Notes: generated by a model from the sequence alone, not told the origin. Numbered from the stretch's first letter, positions 26,922 through 39,000 are shown. The stretch: DNA of 64,000 nt from Gari tellinella (GCA_922989275.2 OV277858.1:12919027-12983026); one strand, 5' to 3'. Numbers and translations: made by a program.

Positions 26922-27895
26922 GTAGTAAACATCACTTGGTACAGCTCTTTAAATGTACAGGTCCTTTAAAGTATGTTCATCATTGATGCGTTTTAAATGG
27001 AACACAATGTAAACACGGATCCTGTTGGGACCCAACCCGATGTGTTCCCCCTTTGACATCAAATTAAAAGCCGATGTCTATCTGGAGACGGGAATGTAGA
27101 GCAATATATTTTAATGACCATTGAAATGGACGACGACTTCCAATCTTGTACTTGAAACTTTGCCCCGAGGGACATCGAATCATTTTACTATGGCAAGTAT
27201 ACAGTTAACTATTTCACAATTGATGTTATAGTTAAAAATAAGCAAATCACAGCTTAGAATTAAAACAAGCAAATACAATAAGTTAAACGTGTTATAGCAT
27301 ATACTAATAACTCTGTATAGATAACGTTGCTTTTGTTCGTAAATAGCTAATATTGAGCTAGTATCCGGTGTAGAATGACTCTATTCTATGGGGACAATAA
27401 TATATCTATTCCACTTCGGCAACAAGCTCACACGCCATTATCATGCTATGATAAATCAGAGGTATGATAGTATTGTCCTTAGAGATAAATCTTTTTGCGG
27501 CACATAAACACAGGAAAATAGTTGCATTTACGTGTTACATTCTATTCTAATATATTGTGTTTTAAGCTTAACTAAACATTAATTAAATTTAACATGTTCG
27601 CATATACACTCGCATGACTTTGAATTAGTATGTAAAAATAGATTGTTTCGTTAAGCACATCAAACACAGATAATGATATAGTTATACAAACAACCTTTAA
27701 CAAGTTTTTTTTCTATTTCGTTGTATCCAGTTTGCATTTGGCATTGACGTTTAGCATAATGTACACTATTCGTCTGCATTAGTTTTGATAAGCATTTACA
27801 CAAACGTTGAATTAAAAAGTGTAAACTGCTGAAAATCCTTGTTGTCTAATCCGAAAGGAGGTGTCAAAAGGAAATGTTCAGTTGGTTACAACAAT
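26922..27895 (+). repeat. Dispersed ~1-kb repeat R2, forward copy
   Basis: Aligns with 39047-39970 in the same orientation and with 4711-5697 inverted. It begins AGTAAACATCACTTGG and ends at TGTCTAATCCGAA, with an extra shared tail AGGTGTCAAAAGGAAATG when compared with 4711 onwards. Confidence 0.8.
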
Positions 27896-28379
27896 AATAA
27901 GCTTTACATTTATAAGTAAAGCGTTCGGTGAGGAATGTTGTTTAACCTGAGTAGTTCTACACCTATTTTTTTAATCAACATTTGTAACTGTTAGATATGT
28001 TGGGCCGTGGATGTAAAGAAAAATGCCGGATTGAACAAAGTACACTGGACTATAAGTTTAGTATTATAAAGGAAAGTAGCATGAGCAAACTAAACACTCT
28101 AAGTATCATTGAAATAGTTGATAAACTAAGACAAGGCTAAATTATATGATACATTTGAGGATGCATATAATGTAATAGAGCAACCGATAACAACTATACA
28201 AATATTCCAACCAGAAGGACCACACATATGAGCGAAAACTGATAGAGGACAACATTAGTATCGCTTGATAAGGTAGGCTCACAGACTGGAGATGTGGGAG
28301 GTGCAGCAAACACGATGGTAAAATACCGCCTTTTAAAAACGATATTGGTTATCGCGACTTCGGTTATGAATGATGTTTT

Positions 28380-28987
28380 TGAGTTACTGTGACATATTGT
28401 GGACATTGATTTGTGGTAATTGTCACAGCAGTTAAACATCCTCGACACAGTTAAGAACGTAAAGAGGACATGACTGAATAACAACAGTAAAATACGCAGC
28501 GTGTTAAAAACAACACTTAAACCATCTTTTAAAACTCAAACACAATACAAACAAGAAGAGCAGCAAAACAGACTGACGCCTAAGCAACCATACGAAAATC
28601 AGCCATAAGTTAGTATTGAAATGTTTCACATGAAGTTTCTAAGAACACTTAAACTGCATCAAAGCACACATTATTGTTGTCATGAAGTTTCATAACTGTC
28701 ACTTCCTAGATTACTTACAAACTGTAGAAAAGTGCTATTGAATAATATTTTAATGCCTTTACGCTGCATTTTAGCAATTGCAGTTTTACTTAATCGATTG
28801 AGAATAGGATTTATTTTAATAGTATTCATTCTGATGAGTGGGATTACACTTTTGAGGCATTGTTGTTGTTGTTATTGTTGTTAATATTTATAAAAGTTTC
28901 TTACAGCAATGGCATATTTTCAAATGTATTTTGATAACATAGCAATAAGTAACCTTTCAATTATTTTTAAATCGCATGTACGTTTAA
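28380..28987 (+). repeat. Dispersed repeat matching 6400-7499
   Basis: This uninterrupted counterpart supplies the empty site for the 699-bp insertion at 6490. It has an extra segment (about 28690-28900) relative to the first copy. It ends at GTACGTTTAA, where a piggyBac-like terminus begins. Confidence 0.75.
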
Positions 28988-29220
28988 CCCTCATCCGGAC
29001 CTTTGGGGTCCATTGGACCCCAGCGGCTTTATTTTTGCTTGAAAAAAGTATTCAGCCTAATGACGCTTATGACGTTTTTAGACATTGTTCCTACGACTGT
29101 TTTGACACTTGTAGTGAAATACGTACTAAATAGGTCAATTCGCATTGATTTTTTTTTTCAAAACAAGGTTGGGGTCAAACCGGACCCCAGAATTCTAAAG
29201 GTTAGTAAAATGTGTTTCAG
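28988..29220 (+). mobile_element. piggyBac-like left terminus, right end missing
   Basis: The related sequence at 7491-7500 continues TTAATGTCAAAC. Here TTAA (28984-28987) is followed by CCCTCATCCGGACC and a short inverted repeat TTGGGGTCC/GGACCCC. A second copy of the motif (GGGGTCAAACCGGACCCC) lies at 29170-29187. A CCC start after TTAA fits the piggyBac superfamily. I find no matching right end or transposase. The frames 28909-29133 and 29003-29230 cross the junction and are not genes. Confidence 0.55.
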
Positions 29221-30279
29221 GCCATTTTAAAACCGTTTCTTGTTGTTTACAACTCTAATAATGGCATTTATTGAATACTAGATAACCCCGATAATACTGT
29301 GCCTCAATTGCACATATAAATATGTCTTTCACGATCTTGTGATTGAGTTATTTCCCTTGGATATTATAACCCCGGACGCCAACCGCGAGTCCAAGGGATT
29401 CACACTGTATGGAACGAATACAATTCTATCTGACCTAAAATTATGCAAATGATTTCAAGATTCAAATAAGTGTACTGTATCATGTTTGGTTCTGGTCCTT
29501 TCTGGAAGTTTCAATAGCTGTCATGGGCCAATAGTGTTGACCTTGACCTTTGACCTTGACCCTATTGTAAGTTGGCCAACGAGGTCTGGTTGGTCGGTAT
29601 TTAAGGCGTCTATTTCATTGCTTCATTGCCATTTTACAATCTATCAGATTCAACTATATAGCTACAGGGGAAGAAAGAGACATACAACAGACACACATGC
29701 TCCCATTTGGATGTTTGGCAAACGCTTGTTCAGCAGTGGATTAACCTACAATTCCTTGTTATTTCGATCATGAATAAAACTTAATTTAATAGATGATGAT
29801 CGCAGGAAACCTCAAATAGCTCTATACAAGTGTGATAAGGGAAGGCGTGCAAACGTTGGTCCGTTACGCTGAACAAATATAACGAATCACTTGTGGGTGT
29901 TATGTATCGTAGTCCGTTTTATTGTTCGTAGACATTTAGGTTGTTCTTCATATACATCATTACAGCGGAATATATGTTTTGCAGTGATTTGACATACAGT
30001 TATATATTTACATTACGAGCAATGTGACAGTGAATTAGAAGGTTGTATTGTTGCATAGATGCAAGCAATGTTTCTTTTAAGGGGTCGTGGTGGCAGAGGT
30101 TTTATGGTATAGTGCAGTATACTGCGTGACTGGATAGAGTAGAGAGCTCAAACAGGTGCTTTCTACCACTGATTGTTTAACCTTTCAACAAATATGTCCA
30201 ACTATGCTCACTTTATGAAGTTCTTGTGACTTATCCAAAAGTCTTTTTACTTTTTGACAGTTTTGGTCTGCATTGGAGC
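29221..30279. other. No gene recognised
   Basis: Contains CCCTTGGA...TCCAAGGG (about 29355-29398) and a TGACCTTGACCTTTGACCTTGACC stretch at 29539-29562 (read here as two overlapping motifs), reminiscent of the GGTCAAGG cores of the elements after 58200. The 95-codon frame at 29486-29773 has no domain. Confidence 0.35.
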
Positions 30280-30725
30280 ACATTCATCAGACTGTGACAT
30301 CCGCGGGAACGTGGCGTCACAGGGTGGGTTTACAACTGGACTGGTTCCCAGTAGTAAAAAATGCCTGTAAATAGGGCTGATCTTGTAGCCCCGTTCGTCC
30401 CTGTTCATCGCATGTGGCTCCCCCGCTATGTGTAGTAATTCTTTTAACTTTCTCAGGTATGTGTTATTTTCCTGTCCATTATGTTGACCCTCTCCCAGTC
30501 TATCACATGATTTTGACGCAATATATGGTTAGTCACTGCGCTAGGATGTTTTTTAGATAGCGACATTTTCTTTCTAAGCGTGTGTAGACTGTGGTTGTGT
30601 GGTTGGAGTCCTTCTTATGCTCTCCTAATCTCTTACCGAGCTTTCTGCCTGTCTCCCCTATGTAGACCGCTTCACAGTTCTAACAGGGGATGCGGTATAC
30701 ACAACCACACACATCTTCTGACTTG
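30280..30725 (-). pseudogene. Penelope-like element fragment with GIY-YIG endonuclease
   Basis: On the minus strand a decayed frame contains VYRIPC, then NCEAVYIGETGRKLGKRLGE, which is the GIY-YIG nuclease start of Penelope-like retroelements (Y-I-G plus the conserved Arg/Lys-rich helix). Next come NHILRQNHVIDWERV and KLKELLHIA, both typical of the C-terminal part of that domain. One stop replaces the residue before NCEA and there is at least one later frame change. The reverse transcriptase part is absent. In the intact element the nuclease is fused to RT and makes the nick used for insertion. Confidence 0.75.
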
Positions 30726-30808
30726 GTCATAAAGGTAAACAAAAATTGGATACGTAACAAGAACTTCGTAAACTGAGCATTTTACTATCCGGATGAATTT
30801 TTTTCGAG

Positions 30809-32117
30809 ATGTCTAACTATGGTTTAAATGTAATAAAAAGTATTGTAAAAAAGGACAACGTTCACTCTGTTCATGGTTGTAAGCCTTTTTTGGCTTTAAG
30901 CCGGCCTAAAAGTATACGTAATTATCTATTTATTTCGTTCGTTAATCTTATATTGATAGTACATAATACTCATCCTCTACCTCAATATTGTGAAAGACGA
31001 AGGTGTTTCCATTGTAAACATATAATTAAATAAATACGAAAAAGACTCAAGCAGGAAGCGTAACACGAACAATACACCCACCTCTCAAGCAGAACGCACA
31101 CATACACACAGTCATACCATAACACACACACACACACAATTTCTTCAATCCACACACTAACATCACACACACACACACACGCACGCAATACCATTTCTTC
31201 ATCAACACACCAAATAGAAAACACACGCAAGACAAACATATAGCAAAGTGAACATAGGAGTCCGCCTTGGTACGGTCAGCAGCAATAAATAATTAATTAT
31301 AAATTAATCACTAACAGCCACTGGGGGTTAAACCTGGATTTAGGGGCGCCCAACCTCACTCTTATCTCCTATATTCACTTATAAAGACGAACAGTGTACA
31401 TAAAATATAAACCCTGTTCCACAACCTTACAATTAAAAAGTAAATACATGTAAAATATCTAACAAAAATTCTATGACCAGATTATTAGTAACACGGAAAA
31501 TAATTAAACATTCAAGCCCGTGCTAAAAATAACCCACTATGGCAACGGTCAAATTGTACTCAAGCGACGAGTCTGCAGTCACGAGTAACTGTAAGACATG
31601 GATGGGTTCAGGGTACGACAGAGAGGGAGAGAAAAAAAGCACGAAAATCCGACATAACTCTCCCGGTTAAGGACGGCTTTAGAGATACATTATCATGTAG
31701 TGCTAAGCCCTGTCTGTCGTCGCACAATCAAAGAAACCGACGTTTTGACAAGGAGTCGTACAGGGAGTGTTTCATACTTCAATATTCCCTATGTTGAAAA
31801 TCTAAGAACGTTATATAAAATTATAGTATTGAATGTTTATAAACACTGTAACATGCAATACATCGGTCAAACAAACTAATTTCTAAACATATGAAAATGT
31901 ATTTGATATCAATAATTATGAAGATCGTGGATATGGAACACATGTGGCTTCGCATTTTAATTTAGCTTCACATTTTTTTAAATGATTTCGGCTTTCTTCC
32001 TTTTGAAGTTGTAAATAATGAGATTAACCGCCTATGTAAGGAAACTTACTGGTTTCACAAACTCAACCCACTCTATCCTAATGGAATGAATGCGAATTTC
32101 CAATACGATATTAAGTA
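30809..32117 (+). pseudogene. Second Penelope-like fragment, split by a repeat
   Basis: 30809-31026 encodes the linker region of a Penelope-like protein: a LALSRPKSIRNYL block and a CxHC-type motif ERRRCFHCKHI. The frame stops where repeat R1 begins (about 31027). After R1, from 31736, the GIY-YIG part resumes with KHCNMQYIGQT, GTHVASHFNLA and, in another frame, CKETYWFHKLNPLYPNGMN, ending at TAG near 32117. These are conserved landmarks of the family. It differs from the fragment at 30280-30725, so the two are separate insertions lying head to head. No RT core is present. Confidence 0.75.
31027..31735 (+). repeat. CA-rich dispersed repeat R1, inside Penelope fragment
   Basis: Starts AATAAATACGAAAAAGACTC, as at 24068. 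It continues through (CA)n, GCCTTGGTACGGTCAG and CCACTGGGGGTTAAACC to CGCACAATCAAAGAA, matching copy A to about 2690. Its ends coincide with the break in the Penelope frame, so it was probably inserted there. The antisense Cys/Val-rich frames at 30982-31239 are translations of (CA)n. Confidence 0.75.
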
Positions 32118-32732
32118 GGTTACTACTGTTGGTTCCTATTTCTTATTTTTATATATAACTTATAGGAATAAATTGTATCTGTATTGATCTAGTAGTTTCT
32201 TTATTATCAACTTGAGTATTTTTATTTACAGTATTAACTCTCTAATACTACCACTATATTACGTTATTTATTTAGTGTTTTGGCATGTGGCTGTTTTGGG
32301 TAGAATGAAAGTAAAACAGAAAACTCCCTTGCTTTCGGCTGTCGCCTGTCTTTCCTGTTATGAATCAGATTTCGTTTGGGTGGTGGTAATGGATAGTTTT
32401 TACTGTATATAAGTGATACTTTGGTGTTAGGATTGTTTATTAGTTGCATATTTTAACTTTATGATATTAACACTTGTTTCCGTTACTATGTATGTACAGT
32501 TAATCCTCTATAACAGTCACATAAGTGTGTTGATTATTTGGTATATGGGGTATGTGGCTGCTTGAAGAGGGATGGAAGAAAAGGAGCTTTCTGATTTACT
32601 TTCACCTTGCTTTAAACAGTGACCTGCTTTTAACATAATATTTTATGTATTTATGGTAGTGGTAACAGAGAGGTTTGACTGTCTTTGACGTTTCGACGTT
32701 AACGCGAAAACGTCTACAGCATTTTGTTTATT
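32118..32732. other. No gene recognised
   Basis: Overlapping frames on opposite strands (32212-32412, 32264-32449) without domains. Probably 3' flank or decayed element sequence. Confidence 0.35.
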
Positions 32733-34299
32733 AAAAAAGATATTCAGCGGAATGGGTGGTGGAAGTCATGCTGTAGATGGGTGTGCAAAACTGTATGATA
32801 TTTGGGTTTTCAAAGAATTGTAATATCTCGGATTGAAAAGCAAAAAATACACATTCAAGGATATAGCATAACTCCGACTAAAACATATATGGTACAGAAA
32901 TGCAAAACAACAATTTAACCATTATCCTAGCTACTTGTAGGATATCCTAAGATTAAACTATTGTTCTATATATTAAACTTCATTCATGGAGTTTCTTGAA
33001 ACAAAACTACTGTGCATGCTCATACGGACACTGTAGTATGAAACAGCAGTCTGCTGTACATCTCTACCATCTCACTCTTGTAAATAATATCCACATCCAA
33101 ACCAGGTCCGGTGGATTTGTTACCAGATTCGTTGTCGGAATCGTCGCCAGTAGAATTCGTAGATACAGTCGAAACGGGTCCGACGGATTCGTTGTCAGAT
33201 TATTTGTAATTGAAATCACTTCCTACAGCCACCACTACTGTTTAACTTGAACTTGATAGCTGAATGTCTTGTCTAAGTTCAGTTTATGCATGATTGTATA
33301 CTTCGTCAAGCGTAGGTTCTTAATAGTACTGAGCGAAATACATGTCTACAATGTCAGAGTTTATCTTAGGCAAACGCTCTGTTGCGGTTATGTTTGAAAC
33401 TAGAAGCGGCACGGTTGGTTGTTGGTTAATCTCTATCTTGCCATCTAGCCAAGTGTCAAAGTCACCATCCGACACGTCTTCATAAGGATGTTTGTCGTCT
33501 GCATCTGCCCTTTGATGGACTACCCCCTTGTGCTCGATAGGCGTGGAAGTAATGGCAATGCAGTGACAAAGTGTGACCAGCCAATGGCACTAATCTCAAG
33601 TTGTCTAGAGATGTCCTGCATACTCACACTCAATAGTTTTTCCAACGAGTTTTACTATCCAAACTATCAAATATATATAAATGTATTCCTCTACTGAAGA
33701 AAATATTTTCAATTTATGCAGTGAATATAGGAATATGTATCATAAAAATATTTATTTTTAGAAGATATAGCTTAAAGACATGTCCTGACCTACTTTCGCT
33801 GTAAACCCTACTTGGACAGTTTCCTTGCTCAAATCATGATTGTTATCCATAGCTGTAGTACCTTGAATTAGTCAGGCATTTCATGTGAGGCCCGCACATT
33901 ATATTTGATAGTTTAGTTAGGAAACCCCGTTGAAACAAGAAATATCTTAAAAAAGATATTCAGCGGAATGGGTGGTGGAAGTCATGCTGTAGATGGGTGT
34001 GCACAATTGTATGATATTTGGGTTTTCAAAGAATTGTAATATCTCGGATTGAAAAGCAAAAAATACACATTCAAGGATATAGCATAACTCTGACTAAAAC
34101 ATATATGGTACAGAAATGCAAAACAACAATTTAACCAATATCCTAGCTACTTGTAGGAGATCCTAAGATTAAACTATTGTTCTATATATTAAACTTCATT
34201 CATGGAGTTTCTTGAAACAAAACTACTGTGCATGCTCATACGGACACTGTAGTATGAAACATCAGTCTGCTGTACATCTCTACTATCTCACTCTTGTAA
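32733..34299 (+). repeat. Direct repeat pair of ~350 bp flanking 866 bp
   Basis: 32733-33082 and 33949-34299 are nearly identical, from AAAAAAGATATTCAGCGGAA to CTCACTCTTGTAAA. They do not begin TG or end CA and no primer-binding site follows, so they are not obviously LTRs. Between them lies the truncated zinc-finger pseudogene copy. Confidence 0.75.
33083..33490 (-). pseudogene. Truncated copy of zinc-finger gene tail (uninterrupted at MITE site)
   Basis: Reading on the minus strand, an acidic segment YEDVSDGDFDTW continues without a gap into LDGKIEINQQPTVPLL and VSNITATERL. A stop then occurs (QYY-TAA), and a serine/acidic tract SDNESVGPVSTV follows. The same protein is encoded at 36404-37810, where a MITE separates DFDT from WLDG. 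The zinc finger itself is missing here because similarity ends at 33490. It is a dead copy, but it serves as the empty-site reference. Confidence 0.65.
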
Positions 34300-34790
34300 A
34301 AAAATGATGAAACAACACAATTTTGTTTAACTCACATGAGGCCATTTATTATATTGCTATCAATGTATGGTACATTTGTACAAATAGTTAACAATTAAAA
34401 TAAATTGGTTGTAAACCATAACAAAACACCTAGCTACCACTATCTATCTATAAACAGAATCTGATGTCATATCTTAAAATAGAAGCATGATGCCAGTAAA
34501 TTCAGTCTGTGTCTCTTAATTCTGCACCCGCGATTCATATCTGGTAAAACTGTAATAATGCATAGACCAGCCTGGCTACAATTTCAGGGTTCCAGATAAG
34601 AGGGAGAAAACTGAACAAATCTAACATTTTCACCATTTAAGCACCAAATCCTATGGTGTTATTATTCATTTTGGTCGTCTCGAAGAGACAATTTGAGATA
34701 AATGTTATTGACTTGGCACACTTTGCCACTGCTTCACCGTTACTTTCACGCCTATCAAGCACAAGGGGGGAGGGGTGTTGTCCATCAAAG
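33515..34790. repeat. Inverted repeat pair of ~75 bp
   Basis: 33515-33590 (CCCCCTTGTGCTCGATAGGC and on) recurs inverted at about 34715-34770 (CGCCTATCAAGCACAAGGGG). It flanks the second 350-bp direct repeat. Confidence 0.6.
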
Positions 34791-36403
34791 ATCTGAGCAA
34801 ATATCTTTTAAAGCAGACTGAAAGTAAGCATCATGCGTACGAAGGCGCATTCTGCTTTACTTCCAACCTACTACAAGGGGTCACCTATATGCAATACTAG
34901 CAACAGATTATGGAGTAAGGAGGTAAACCGTATATACACATCCCACCAAATCATAAAGACTAGATCAAATTTGATGTTCAGTGTACGTGACGAAACTTCA
35001 TATTAGTGCATAAGTGATGAAAAGCAATCCACGTGTTATTAGAAAATAAGCAGACGACAAAAAATAGGTCCGAATTTATTGAGAAACCCCTCTCAAACTA
35101 GTCGCGTACCGCGCCTCGCTACTCGCAATCAGCGGCAGCGAAAAATGTATTATACGGATATTTACAACAGATACAATAGTATGATTAAATAAATTTCGAA
35201 ACGCAAAGTCATACACTTGACTGATCGTACATCTCTCTCGCTAGGAAATCGAATGCATATTAACGGAACAGAGAGAAGTTAAATAACTGCACTAGGGTCA
35301 TTGAACACGATGACCTGTTAAGCTTGTATATGTGCCATTGTACCAACTGACATACGGTCCCATATATTGTAAATCGGTCAACTAAATTGTGTCTACTTCA
35401 TAGTGATAAGATCTGAAACTGACAAGACACAATTAAAGTCAACAAAATGGATAAATTCTCTCTCTGTCTCCAACACACACGAATGCAAACACAACCAACA
35501 CATGTTCGCCATACTGTTGCTTTGTAACTATTGATTTGACTATAAAAAAGATCAGCCCAGTTAAGGCATAAAGAAGTATATTCCAGAATCATAAATGTTA
35601 GTACATAGGCATTTTTCTTTGGTTATGTAGTAAATTGATAAATGCATGTAGAATCATGATGAAACCTATTTAATGATATCAGTTACGGGCCATTTCGCAT
35701 TGACTAAAGATATATCCATACGACAGAAAATCAGTGTGGATTGAGAAAAAAACGACACATTATTTCTATCCAACCATTGTGCGATCATTGTTGATCCACT
35801 TTAAACAGAAGTTTACTATTAATGACTACGTTCGATTTAGTCAGGTATCGTGTTAAGCGTCGCTTTCCGCGCCCTAAATTACACATAAGACAGTTGGACG
35901 ACACACACGTTTGGCGCCGATGTTTTATGCTAAATAGTCTCGGTGTTTTGCAACCTAAAATGTGTTTTAACTAACATATCCCGACCATTTTATAAATTAT
36001 ATTATCAATTATGATCAAACTAGCCTAATGCAATCTCTAAATGCTTCGCACACCAACAAAAACTTACATAATCAGTGTCCTTATTGAATCATGATTCCAA
36101 TTGAATGAAACTAATATGAATGAAACATGATAGTTTAGTTGGGGCATTTGCAGTTTTTGGACAATTAATTTTGGATAAACAAGTTATAAAATTAAGGTAA
36201 GACAATACTTTTTAATATACTGAAAAACAATTATTTCCAATGACCACCAGAATCTTATCGTTGTAAAGTTTTACATTACCTTAAAGTTCCATTGTGTTTT
36301 CAGACCTTTTTTATAATATCTGAAATACAATAACTGTCTTCACTGTTACTGTCATCAATTGATATTTCTATGGGGGTTATTGTCTCAATCTCAACCGGAA
36401 TTA
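34791..36403. other. No gene; partial R3 copy
   Basis: 35035-35155 matches the left part of R3 in inverted orientation (AGAAAATAAGCAGACGAC ... CAAACTAGTCGCGTACCG). The rest is AT-rich with no domain-bearing frame. Confidence 0.5.
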
Positions 36404-37898
36404 CTATCCACATCCAAACCAGGTCCGATGGATTTGTTACCAGATTCGTTGTCGGACTCGTCGCCAGTAGAATTCGTAGGTACAGTCGAAACGGATCCGA
36501 CGGATTCGTTGTCAGATTATTTGTAATTGAAATCACTTCCTACAGCCACCACTACTGTTTAACTTGAAATTGATAGCTGAATGTCTTGTCTAAGTTCCGT
36601 TTTTGCATGATTGTACACTTCGTCAAGCGTAGGTTCTTTATAGTCATGAGCGCAATACATGTCTACAATGTCAGAGTTTCTCTTAGTCAAACGCTCTGTT
36701 GCGGTTATGTTTGAAACTAGAAGCGGCACGGTTGGTTGTTGGTTAATCTCTATCTTGCCATCTAGCCAAGTTGTCGCCTTATTCTTATAATGAGCTATCT
36801 ACATATTTACAGTTTCGAGAAAAACGCCTTCCAACATTCAAAGTGTGTTAAATCATTAATCCTTCGTCTTTTTTCTTTAAATAAAATAAATATAAAAGAC
36901 CTTGCACATTTCTATGACCAAACACAATAACAGCCTCATTCACCTTATAGTTTTTCCATAATTTCAATTTTAATTTTGGAGATAGCTCAAAATTCAAAAA
37001 ATATTATATTTCTTTTCAGTAGTATACTGAGCTATCTACAAATATCTGGAAATAGAGTCTTATCAAGTAAAAACCTGTATGCTCTGATCACATTTACTGT
37101 TATGCCCGAATTCTTCATTTCTTATACCTGACATGGCGTGACACGGAAGCTGTGGCTTAACTTTTTAGTTTGGAGATAGCTTAATGTAATATTACAAATA
37201 TGTATCCCATATTGAGATACCGCAACATGTGATGTAAACATAACTGTCACGTGCTTAATGCCTGAAACGTGATTTGGTAATACTTCTAAGGATTATGAAT
37301 TAAGTATTATAGTGCTGCAACTCCAGGACATAGCTTAGTATAACACACAACAGTATCTAAGAAACATGGAGATAGCGCAAGGTGTGAGGCGGTAATTCTA
37401 TAATTAGACACCCAATCAATAAAATACAAGCACCAGGAGATTGATCTCTGTGAGACGAATCCAGTGATATAAATATCTCATTTTTGGCAAAAATGGAGAT
37501 AGAGCACTATAAGACTAAGGCGACGAAGTGTCAAAGTCACCATCCGACAAGTCCTCATAAGGATGTTTGTCATCTGCATCTGAAATGTCTTCATATATCC
37601 CAATTAAAGCTGGGCGTTTCTGACAATCACGGGTTTCGAAAACAACATTAGAGACGAACTGCTTCACTGTGTGGCTATCTAGTTTATGAATAAGCTTCAA
37701 ATGCTTAGTCAGATAGCTCCAACACACGTCCGAATGCTTTTCTTTCATGTGACGGTTCAAGTTCCTTTTATTGGTATAACTCCTACCACATGTGTTACAA
37801 TGAAACCGCATAATTCTAAGTTTTATTATTGAATAATTATTGAAAATAATAAACGTCTGTACGATCCGAAAATCTAAACTGAAAGGACAATTTTTCAA
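36404..37898 (-). pseudogene. C2H2 zinc-finger protein pseudogene disrupted by a MITE
   Basis: Minus strand, upstream to downstream. From 37898 the frame reaches a classic C2H2 finger (FHCNTCGRSYTNKRNLNRHM, then EKH; C-x2-C-x12-H-x4-H) at about 37735-37815. A weak second finger-like helix (YLTKHLKLIH) and an acidic segment ending DGDFDT follow. The frame then runs into the MITE at 37525 and stops after three codons. Beyond the MITE the same protein resumes at 36767 with WLDGKIEINQQPTVPLLVSN for about 70 codons, then has two in-frame stops around a Ser/Asp/Glu-rich tract (SDNESVGSVSTVPTNSTGDE). Such proteins usually bind DNA, but no function can be assigned. It may itself be carried by a larger repeat, because 33083-33490 is a second copy. 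Confidence 0.65.
36772..37525. mobile_element. 754-bp MITE, 4-bp AAGT target duplication
   Basis: Terminal inverted repeats of about 30 bp: TGTCGCCTTATTCTTATAAT at the left, and at the right the complement of CGTCGCCTTAGTCTTATAGT. AAGT occurs on both sides (36768-36771, 37526-37529) and once in the uninterrupted paralogue near 33455. The interior repeats GGAGATAGC/GCTATCT-type motifs in both orientations (near 36791, 36979, 37030, 37172, 37369, 37494). No transposase frame exists. A 4-bp duplication is known for several DNA transposon groups, so the superfamily is open. Confidence 0.88.
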
Positions 37899-38029
37899 GC
37901 GAACAATATCGACATCAAACTGTAACCATTTGTTTACGAAAAGTCACAGTTTTGAAATAAATATAGCATCAATTCAATGTCATTGTCCATATTACATTTA
38001 TTGCTGTGAAATGTTCCGTCGTCATTGTT

Positions 38030-38345
38030 CTTCCATAAAGTGGTTTGGCAGACGTGATCCAATGCCAACAAACTCGAATGCGATACCACTGGTCGTGAGT
38101 TTGATTCACGGACGGACCAAGTCCTTCGGATGATACTTTATAAATCGAGGTCCGAGATTCAAAAGAACCAGATAACTTAGTCAATAATAACAGTAGTGCA
38201 TCGCGCCCGGGTTTTCTGTATCCGCTCCCCTCTCTCTTGGGTGTCCAATTGACCCATATATGATATAAATATGACACAAACAACCCGAACCAAACCTTCT
38301 TACTGTTGTAACGGAGTTCATGGTAGAGGGTTGCAGGCATCACAT
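38030..38345 (+). mobile_element. tRNA-type SINE-like copy with conserved central domain
   Basis: GGTCGTGAGTTTGATTCACG matches a pol III B box. It is followed by CCTTCGGATGATACTTTATA and AATCGAGGTCC, resembling the central domain shared by many invertebrate SINEs, then AAAAGAACCAGATAACT. A related inverted copy lies at 38880-39000. The A box is less clear and no target duplication was found. The 124-codon minus-strand frame here is a shadow. Confidence 0.55.
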
Positions 38346-38879
38346 ATCAAACGCTAAATCCATATGATAAAAAACAAGGTTAACTTCACTGTTGTTGGCA
38401 TATACAAATATATTATCCATTCAATAATCAACTTTCGAATAACATCAATGCTGTATGCCCCATTTGTAAGAATTATAGTTCATTACGTTGTGTCAAAAAG
38501 CATGTATCTTGATCAGAAATCGAATGACTCGGCTCCTGATCTCGCTCAATTTTTGTTTTACATGCCGGATTGATTGAGAATTAATCGTGATTGTGCAAGA
38601 GGAATTTGGTTGAAAGTTTGGATCTAGCTTAGCAACAAAACATTTTTGCGTCAGATCGATCTGGTTCATTGATGTTAACATGCTAGTTTTCAGTAAAGGG
38701 TATAATCTCTTCACTGCCATGCACAATATAGAGCTTGTTCAATATCTTGTCTAGTTTGCGCATACTTATTACACTGTAAGCTTCATCGCAAAAAACAAAT
38801 TTCATAATTACATGTATATTAAATGAAGGAATGTACAAAGTACAAGTGTAAACAGCTAGCACTAAAAGTAGACGCCGAT

Positions 38880-39000
38880 TTCCATGCCCTACACTTACTA
38901 GAAATGATACGTAGGACCCCGGTTTATAAAGTGTCATCCGAATGACTTAGTCAGATAGGCTATCAAATCGAACTCACGACCCCCTATCCGGTTTGGCATA
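38880..39000 (-). mobile_element. SINE-like fragment, inverted
   Basis: The reverse complement reads GGGGTCGTGAGTTCGATTTG, then CATTCGGATGACACTTTATA and AACCGGGGTCC, collinear with 38030-38345. Only the B-box and central parts are recognisable. Confidence 0.5.

Noticed and set aside
30982..31239. Minus-strand Cys/Val-rich frames
   Set aside because: Antisense of (CA)n runs in repeat R1.
32733..34299. Short LTR retrotransposon (TRIM)
   Set aside because: The 350-bp repeats lack TG...CA ends, primer site and polypurine tract.
37969..38343. 124-codon minus-strand frame as a gene
   Set aside because: It overlaps a SINE-like copy and is not conserved in the second copy at 38880.
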